A stretch of DNA of 64,000 nt, taken from Closterium sp. NIES-65 (taxonomy: Eukaryota > Streptophyta > Zygnematophyceae > Desmidiales > Closteriaceae). The translations under genes and the position numbers were made by a program. Numbering within the stretch: position 1 is the stretch's first letter; each line of letters opens with the position of its first letter. Below are positions 11,302 to 19,500 of this stretch, in pieces. A model generated the notes under the pieces. The model was not told the DNA's origin and did no database searches. It saw only the letters and a list, made by a program, of their open reading frames with translations. The stretch is from assembly GCA_948144175.1 (NCBI GenBank), contig CANXME010000106.1:1612001-1676000 (forward strand). Direction: 5' to 3'.

Positions 11302-11894
11302 ACCCGAAGACCCGTAGTATTCGTGTATCGGGGTGTTTTCCGGTCCACTACTTGAAGGGTGAGCTATTGTTGGGCAGTGCCTTCGAGGAGAGCATGTTGT
11401 GCAGCCGAGCTGCATGCGCCATTGCGAAGGGCCAATACTTGGTCGGCACAGCCGACTGTTTCATGAGGGCTCGCATTTTTGTCGCGAGGCTCTCGTTGGA
11501 TCTTTCCGCCAATCCCTGCTGCTCGTGGGCGTAAGGCAGGGAGATCATCCTCTTGATACCTCTTTGCTTGCATAGGGTTTTGAAGTCGTCCGACATGTAT
11601 TCCAGGGCTCCGTCTCTCTGGAACGCCTTCACTTTGTGGCCGTCAATTAGGTTTTCCGCCATGGCGAGCCAGACATCAAAGAAGTAGTAGGCGAGGTAGC
11701 GGTCCTTGACGTTCACGGCCCAGACGAAGCGTGTGCCGGCGTCGATGAAGGTAAGAGTGTACTGCTCCCCTCCAACTCCTTTCGCCGTGAGTACCAAGAA
11801 ATCACTGTAAACCTACTCTAGTGGTTTGTATCGTTCGGCTTCAAGAATCTTTTTGGCGAAGGGCGTGTCGCGGAGCGCGGCTGCCGGACAGATG
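11302..11894 (-). pseudogene. Copia family E, integrase core fragment
   Basis: Integrase inserts element DNA into the chromosome. The minus strand shows the catalytic layout: an aspartate in VYSDFLV, a second in FQRDGALEYM, and a glutamate in EQQGLAERSNE. The sequence YWPFAMAHAARLHN is typical of copia integrases. Stops lie in the lead-in (PLE*VYSD) and at PFK*WTG (about 11347). The gene continues at 3918 downward, beyond copy C. Upstream it is cut at about 11894, where material assigned to the tip of the H LTR and then the gypsy LTR begins. Confidence 0.85.
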
Positions 11895-11906
11895 TGTGAA
11901 AAAATG
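11895..11906 (-). repeat. Possible terminal 12 bp of the 3' LTR of copy H
   Basis: TGTGAAAAAATG resembles the outer end of family 1 LTRs (TGTGAAGAATG in copy F). The sequence right of the gypsy element (33011 on) looks like the next part of such an LTR with this end missing. If so, the gypsy element split the LTR here. This is inference from a very short match. Confidence 0.35.
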
Positions 11907-12277
11907 TGTTAGGATCTAGGATCGAGCTCAGAAAAGAGAATGTGAATTGAATGAATGATCACCTGGGTACAACACGAGGCTATATATAGGCTCGACACAA
12001 GGCCCAGTAACCAGGTGTTACGCGAAGGTTCCGCGGGTCGCGAAGCGTCCCAAACAGATCCTTCTTGAATTCGGTAGAAGGCAATTCGGTGGCAAACAGA
12101 AAAGCCAGAATTCGGTGCACGCAACCTAGCTCAGTGCTATAACTATAAAAAATTAAAGGAAAGCACCTAGCCTAGGAAATCAAGCAATTCATGCATGCAT
12201 ATAGTTATCCTAGCCTAGAAATAGCATAATCAAGTTAAGGCAAGCAAGCATAGCTGGCATAAGGCGTCGTACTCTCA
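11907..12277 (-). repeat. 3' LTR of the gypsy element
   Basis: Sense start TGAGAGTACG, sense end CCTAACA. A polypurine tract (GAGGGGGGACGTG on the minus strand) adjoins it at 12278-12290. Confidence 0.93.
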
Positions 12278-12315
12278 CACGTCCCCCCTCAAAGCTGGGT
12301 GGCGTGAGATACACC

Positions 12316-15300
12316 CTACTTGACAAGATAGTCCTTGAGAGCACGGCGTGCATTGCCCATATCAGCTTCTGCAACCCAACTGTCCTCAGTGGGGTTGTAT
12401 CCCTTCCAGCATATCAGGAACTTGAGGGTCTTGCCGCCGCGGTGCCGATGAGTGAGAACGCGCTCCACTTCGTACTCTGGTTCATCATGTATGAGAGTAG
12501 CTGGTGGTGGCGGTAGCTGCCGTCCCTGGAACTGTTGGTTGGGGTCCTTGTAGGGCTTCAGTAGCTGGACATGGAAAGCGTTGTGAAGCTTCCATGTATC
12601 TGGTAAGCGCAAGCGGAATGTAACTGGTGTCACATGTGCCTTAACGAGAAAAGGACCACAGAAGCGAGGTCGGAGTTTGGATGGGAGGTGAGACAGGTTC
12701 AAGTTGCGCGTGTCAAGAAGCACCTGATCTCCGACTGCTAGTGAGTGATCACGTCGCTGACGATCGGCATACTGCTTCTGGGAGGTCTGTATCGTGGTGA
12801 GTCGTCGCTGAGTCTTCTCCCATAGCTGCTGCATGGTGGTGACGAAGTCATGTGCGGCTTGGACGTGTGCCGATGTAGTTGGCTGCTGTGGTGTGAGTGG
12901 TTCCCGTCCGTAACACAGGAAGAAAGGAGTTTTCCCTGTGGCCGCATATGATGCGTTGTTGTAAGCGAACTCTAGGGTCGGTAACTGTGTGTCCCAGTGG
13001 CTGACGTCGTCTTTGCAAGATGTGCGCAGTAACTGCTCAACCACCTGATTGAGTCGCTCTGTCTGTCCGTCAGTCTGGGGGTGGTATGCTGAAGACATTG
13101 CAAGCTTTGTCCCCAACAGTCCCATGAGCTCCTTCCACAACTTACTGGTGAATTTTGGGTCTCTGTCTGAGATGAGTGTAGTGGGGATGCCGTGGATGGT
13201 GATGATGCGGTCGAAGAAGAGGCGCGCACTTGCTTCAACTGTTGCCGTGGCGTTGGTTGGTATGAAGTGACCCATTTTGGAGAACTTATCGATTACTACG
13301 AGGATGGAGTCGTGCCCCCGTGAGGTCGAAGGAAGTCGTGTGATAAAGTCGAGGCTAACGACCTGCCATGGCTGCTCCGATACGGGTAGAGGCTGAAGTA
13401 ACCCTGATTTTTTTTGCTTCCTGCTCTTCATCCGCTGGCACGTGTCGCATGAGGTGACAAACTACTGAACGTCTGCTGCCATCCCGGGCCAGTAGTAATA
13501 CTTCGCTATCCCTGCTAATGTCTTGTTGCTCCCGAAATGTCCCGCGTAAGGTACGTCGTGAAATTTCTCCAATAGGATCTGCGGTAGCGGGGCGTAATTC
13601 GGTACCCAAATCTTTCTTGAACCTTTCCTTACAGCTAAGTCTTTCTCCCACTGTAACAGCTTCGTAGTCTGTGCTGTAGCAATTTCTGCATCCACGGAGT
13701 ACCCATGTTGGAATAGACCCTTGAGTAGAGGGTTCATCCCGTCGAGCTGGATGCCTGCTACATGTCTGGGGTGGCTCAACGCGTCTCCCTTGTTGTGTAG
13801 CCCGGGCTTGTAGACGATTTCGTAGTGGAAGTGAGTTTCCAGGAAGTCCACCCACCGCACCTGTAGTCGTGAGAGCGTCGGCTGTAACTTCAGGTATTTG
13901 AGACTGCAGTGGTCAGTATAGACTGTAGTCTTGGCTCCCTCTAGGTAACACCTCCACGACTTGAAGGCTATGACTATCGCTAAGGCTTCCTTGTCATGGA
14001 TGGGGTAGTTCAGTTCTGCTTCGTGTAGCTTCTTACTGAGGTAGGCGATGGGCTGCAAACCGCGTCCGTGATCCTGCATCAGTACTGCTCCGACTGCTTG
14101 GTCACTAGCGTCTGCTTCCACCACGTAGTCCTTGTCTGGATCCAGCAAGATGAGTACTGGCGCTGTAGTCAGTGCTGTCTGTACCTGCTCCATGGCTTGC
14201 TGATGAGGGGTATCCCATTTGTAGGGCGTATCCTTTTTCAGTAGGTCGGTCAATGGCGCTGCTATCTTAGCGTCCTGCGGCACGAACGTGTTGTAGTAGT
14301 TGGCGAAGCCTAGGAACTACTGCAACTCCTTCACGTTCTCCGGTACTTTCCACTTCTTGACGACTTCGATCTTCCGCGGGTCCACGCGTACGCCCTCGGC
14401 ACTCACCATGTGCCCGAGAAACTGCACCTTCTTCAGTGCAAAGTCGCTCTTTGATAGCTTCACATAGAATTTGTTTTTCCGCAGGATCTCGAACACCTTC
14501 GGTAGATGCTCCACGTGCTCCTTCATGTTCTTGGAGTAGATGAGAATGTCGTCCAAGTACACCACCACGCATTCGTCCAACAGGGGCCGTAAGATGTGAT
14601 GCATCTCCGCCTGAAACGTTGCTGGTGCGTTGCAGAGTCCGAACGGCATCACCAAGTATTCATAGGAGCCGTATCTGGTACGCAACGCCGTCTTGTGGAT
14701 CGAGTTGTCCGCATCTTGATCTGCCAGTAACCCGACCGTAGGTCCAGCTTCGAGAAGACTGTTGCACCACGCAGTTGGTCCGGTAAGTCGTCGATGCGCG
14801 GTATGGGGTATTTGTTTTTAACTGTCTATTTGTTCAGTGCGCGGTAGTCGATGCACATCCGTAAACTGCCGTGTGGTTTTGGAGTGAAGAGGACGGGTGC
14901 ACCGTAGGGTGAGGTGGATGGGCGGATCAGTTGTCTGTCCAGTAGATACTCTATCTGTTTGTTCATGTCCGTCTGTTCGGTCGGACTCAGTCGGTATGGT
15001 GCACGTGAGACGGGTTTTGCACCTGGTTCCTCCACAATCTCGTGCTCGTGGGTGCGTGTTGGAGGTACGCCTGCGGGTAGGTCGTCGGGCATTATACCCT
15101 TGTACTGCTCCATGACCTCCTTCGCTGCTGCAGGTAGCTCCGTGTTCGGCTTCTCCTCCTCTGCTGCTACCATTACCAGTGCTAAGTAGTCCGTGTTACT
15201 CTCGTTCATCGTCCGTTCAAACCGTGCCAGTGTCGTTTCAGGAACGCTCCCTGTATCCGTCCAGCTTCGCAACTCCACTCGTTTTCCGTTGTTGTGGATG

Positions 15301-15523
15301 CACGCCTTCTTGTTGATCTAGTCGATCTCGGGGTTGAAACGCTTCAGGAAATCTCGCCCTAAGATGAAATCTAAACCTTTGATGTTCGTGATCGGCAATG
15401 TAGGCTTCCACCTCAGCGCCCCTATGTGCAGCTGTAGTGATGCTTCGCCGTGGATGGGATGTTTCGTACCGTCCACCATTGTTGCCGAGAACTTGGTCCC
15501 CTCCGAAAATTCTCCAATTTTCT
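12316..15523 (-). pseudogene. Gypsy pol: RT, RNase H, integrase, chromodomain
   Basis: In the sense direction this shows the RT start (SPYGAPVLF, MCIDYRALNK), RT catalytic YLDD at about 14550-14561, RNase H (EADASDQAVGA, YTDHCSLKYL), the HHCC zinc region and the integrase core (SLDFITRLP, ISDRDPKFTS, TDGQTERLNQ). A C-terminal chromodomain (YEVERVLTHR to RRALKDYL, about 12330-12470) places it with the chromoviruses; such domains are known to direct integration to marked chromatin. TAG codons at 14823-14825, 14314-14316 and 13459-13461, and a one-base shift near 14700, break it. The gene continues upstream at 22805, beyond copy B. Confidence 0.93.
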
Positions 15524-15528
15524 CTAAC

Positions 15529-15659
15529 TGTCAGATTATTATAGCTGATGCATGTTTGTAGGCTATAGTGGGGTAGCACATATGGGGTACAGTTTGCTAG
15601 GGTTGTATTTGTACCCAACTCTGACTTAGTCAATTCATTCCTCTGCTCATAGTTTCACA
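15529..15659 (+). repeat. 5' LTR of copy B
   Basis: 131 bp, TGTCAGATTA to GTTTCACA, identical to 22674-22804. The promoter and transcript start should lie within it, but I could not place a TATA box with confidence. Confidence 0.97.
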
Positions 15660-15671
15660 TGGTATAGAGCT
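15660..15671 (+). other. Primer-binding site of copy B
   Basis: TGGTATAGAGCT starts at the base after the LTR. It matches the initiator-methionine tRNA 3' end except for one missing base. It is followed by a T-run at about 15689-15699 and GGGCCCACC, also seen near the primer site in other copies. Confidence 0.85.
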
Positions 15672-15769
15672 AGGTCCCTCCAGGACCGAATTTTTTTTTG
15701 GGCCCACCGAAGCGCGCCCCGAGGCGCGCCCTTTTTTGTTTTAGCGACCCTTCGGGTCGCCCTCTCCCC

Positions 15770-16470
15770 TGCGGCCCCGCCGCCTGCCCCTTACGCGGCC
15801 CCGCGCTGGCCCCTTACGCGGCCCTGCGCCGCCGGCTCCTACGCGGCCCCGCGCCGGCCCCTTACGCGGCTCCGAGCCGGCCCCTTACGCGGCCCTGGGC
15901 CGCCGGCTCCTACTCGGCCCCTTACGCGGCCCCGCGCCGGCCTCCTTCTCGGCCCCGCCGCCGGCCTCCTACACGGCCCGCCGCCGGCCTCCTACTCGGC
16001 CCGCCGCCGGCCTCCTACACGGCCCCGCCGCCGGCTCCTACTCGGCTCCGCCGCCGGCCTCCTACACGGCCCGCCGCCGGCCTCCTACACGGCCCGGCCC
16101 CGGCTCCTACTCGGCCCGCCGCCGGCCTCCTACTCGGCCCGCCGCCGGCCTCCTACACGGCCCCGCCGCCGGCTCCTACTCGGCCCCGCCGCCGGCCTCC
16201 TACTCGGCCCGCCGCCGGCTCCTACTTGGCCCTACCGCCGGCCCTACCGCCGGCCTTGTCCCGGCCCCGCCACTGCACTGCAGCCGAGCCGCCCAGCAGC
16301 AGCCGAGCCGCCCAGCAGCATCCGAGCCGCCCAGCAGCAGCCGAGCCGCCCAGCAGCAGCCGAGCCGCCCAGCAGCAGCCGAGCTGCCCAGCAGCAGCCG
16401 AGCCGCCCAGCAGCAGCCGAGCCGCCCCGCAGTAGCCGAGCCGCCCCGCAGTAGCCGAGCCGCCCGGTAC
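15770..16470 (+). repeat. Leader minisatellites of copy B
   Basis: Units near CCGCCGGCCTCCTACTCGGC recur from about 15770 to 16250. A unit near GAGCCGCCCAGCAGCAGCC recurs from about 16275 to 16460. The array precedes the gag ATG at 16542. Long open frames here follow from base composition and show no domain. Confidence 0.85.
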
Positions 16471-16541
16471 CTGAGCAGCCCGAGCCGCCTGCTGCTGACC
16501 TACCCGACTCTCCCATCCCGGTGAGACTTTCAGCTGCTGCT

Positions 16542-19500
16542 ATGGCTACCCCCAATGTTCTCACTTTTGACGCTGAGGGGAGGGCCATTGACTTTGCCGT
16601 CTGGGTCGAGGATCTGCAGCTGTACTTACTGTGTGATGCGGTAGATGAGGTCTCTCTCTTTGACTTTGTCTCTGGCGCTGTCCCTGCCCCGCCTGCTGAT
16701 GCTGACTCTGCCGTTCGCTCCAAGTGGGCGACCCGCGATGCTGCTGCACGTCTTGCTGTGCGTCGCCACCTCCCTTCCTCTGAGCGTGCCCACTTTAGTC
16801 AGTGCAAGACCGCTCAGGCCTTGTACGACGCTGTAGTTGCGCGCTACTCCTCCCCTTCCTCCGCTACCCTTAGCCGCCTCATGCTACCGTTTCTCTTCCC
16901 TGACCTCGCTTCCTTTCCCACTGTCGCTGACCTCGTTACCCACCTCCGCGCTAGTGACACCCGCTACCGCGCTGCCCTTCCTGCTGAGTTCCGCGCTGCG
17001 AACCCTCCTCCCATGTACATCACTCTCTACTTTCTCGTCACCCGTCTTCCTGAGTCCCTTCGTGTCGTTAGGGACCAGTTTCTCTCTGCCTGTCCCACCA
17101 CTCTCACTGTCGACCTCCTTGAGGAGTCCCTGCTAGCGGCTGAGAAGAGTATTGTCGCTGTAGGGGCCTCTCGGGGTGACCCTCGCACCCCCATCTTTGA
17201 GGGGTGTGGTCCCTCCCCCCTGCTGCCCTCTGTCGCCTCTGCCGCTGCGGCCGACCTCGTTGGTTTTGAGTCGGTCGGCGCGGCGTCTGCCCCCAGTGGC
17301 AGACACCGCACTGGCAAGGGCAAGGGGGGCAAGGGAGCGGGTGGAGCCAGAGGGGGCGGTGGAGGAGGCGGTGGGGGTGGAGGGGGGAGTGGGGGTGGCG
17401 GAAGGGGTGGTGGCGGGAGTGGAGGTAGTAGTGGCGGCGGTGGAGGCGGAGGTGGCGGCGGAGGTGGTAGCGGAGGAGGCGGTGGGAGCGGTGGGAGCGA
17501 CGGTCCTGGTGGGGGAGGTGGCGGTGGCGACGGGGGTAGCGGTGGAGGCGGGGGTGGCGGTGGAGGAGGGGGTCGGAGTGGCTCGTCCCAGCGGAGCAGC
17601 TCTGGGGGTGGTCAGCGCCAGCAGCAGCAGCAGCAGCAGCCACAGCAGCAGCCGCAGCAGCAGCAGCGCTCTCGCACCGTCCCCGGCCCTCAGCAGCTCC
17701 GTGAGTGGTACTTGCAGCGTCAGCGCGGTGGTGCGCTTGGTCCCTGCCTCTACGTTCTTCGCACTGGTGACCGTGCAGGGGAGAGGTGTGGAGGCGCCCA
17801 CACAGCCCGTCGCTGCTTTGGCCGCCTGACCGACGCCTGGCGTCAGCAGTTTCCGGAGGCCGCTGAGATCCCCCGCTGGGGAGAGCTGTCTAGGGCTGGT
17901 GTAGCTATTTATGATCTTGACTTTGATGCTATTCTCTCTGCTATGTATGCTGTGACTGGTAGTGATGAGGATGACTGTTACCGGTGTTTCCCGCCCGACC
18001 CGGGCATTGGTACTGCCGCGTCAGGTACTAGTGAGGCTGCTGCTCTAGGTGCCAGTGCGTCTGTGCTTTCAGGTACTGGTGAGTCCGCCCTCTCAGGTAC
18101 TGTGTCGGCTTCGGCCTCTCACACCTTCACCCTTGACTCTGGAGCGTCTCGCTCCTTCTTTAGGGACCGCACCACTCTCACGCCGCTGAGTCGGCCTGTT
18201 GCGGTGTCCCTGGCGGACCCCTCTGGGGGGCCTGTCCTGTCTCGCTTCTCCACTGTCCTCCCGTGTCCGGCGGCCCCCTCTGGCACCCTGACTGGTCTCT
18301 ACCTCCCCTCGTTCTCGACGAACTTGGTGAGTGGTGCTGACCTCCAGGATGCAGGTGTCCACCAGTTCACCCCTGCTCGTCAGCGGGTGACCCACTGTAC
18401 GGAGGCGGATACAGGTCGCCACCTGGCTACGTTTACACGTCGGCCGGGGTCGAGCCTGTACACACTGACCACTGCTTCTCCTCCAGGTACTGCGTCTGGT
18501 AGGGCCCCTTCGTCTGGTCAGGTGTTTGCTGCAGCGTCCAGGTCTGGTCCTGAGTCTGCCCCTTGTTCGTGTCGTCGTCTGTCTCACGAGACCCTCCTCT
18601 GGCACCACCGCCTTGGCCACCCCTCTCTGCTTCGGCTCAGAGGCATGGCCTCGCGGGTCCTTGTGTCTGGTCTTCCCCGGTCCCTCCCTCCCCTTCCTCC
18701 GGGCCCTGGCCCTGCCTGTGTCCCCTGTGTCGAGGGGCGCCAGCGTGCTGCCCCTCACTCCTCCCAGTTTCCTCCGACAGAGGCCCCGTTGCAGACGCTT
18801 CACATGGACGTGTGGGGCCCAGCCCGCGTCCGTGGACAGGGTCAGGAGCGCTACTTCCTGCTAGTGGTTGACGACTACTCGCGTTACACCACAGTCTTCC
18901 CCTTGCGCAGCAAGGGTGAGGTCACTCAGGTGTTGATCGACTGGATCCGCGCAGCTCGTCTTCAGCTTCGGAGAAGCTTTGGCTCTGACTTCCCTGTCTT
19001 GCGTCTGCACTCGGACAGAGGCGGAGAGTTCTCCTCGGCCCTCCTGAGTACCTACTGTCGTGTGCGAGGCATCCGTCAGACCTTCACGCTTCCGGACTCA
19101 CCACAGCAGAATGGGATCGCTGAGCGCCGCATTGGCATGGTCATGGACGTCGCTCGTACGTCCATGATGCATGCGGCTGCTCCCCATTTTCTGTGGCCGT
19201 TTGCGGTCAGGTACGCTGCGCACCAGATCAACCTCCACCCCAGGGTCTCTCGACCGGAGACCTCCCCAGCTCTGTTGTGGACGGGGAAGGTTGGCGATGC
19301 GTCGGCGTTCCGGGTCTGGGGATCTCGGGCGTTTGTTCGCGACCTGTCTGCGGACAAGCTGTCCCCTCGTGCTTCTCCCTGCGTCTTCCTCGGGTTCCCC
19401 CCCGACGCCCCTGGGTGGCAGTTTTACCACCCCACCTCTCGACGTGTTCTGTCCTCCCAGGACGTCACGTTCGACGAGTCGGTACCCTACTACCGCCTCT

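Noticed and set aside
15698..16435. 245-codon Pro/Ala/Arg-rich open frame
   Set aside because: It lies wholly in the leader minisatellite of copy B, upstream of the conserved gag start, with no domain.
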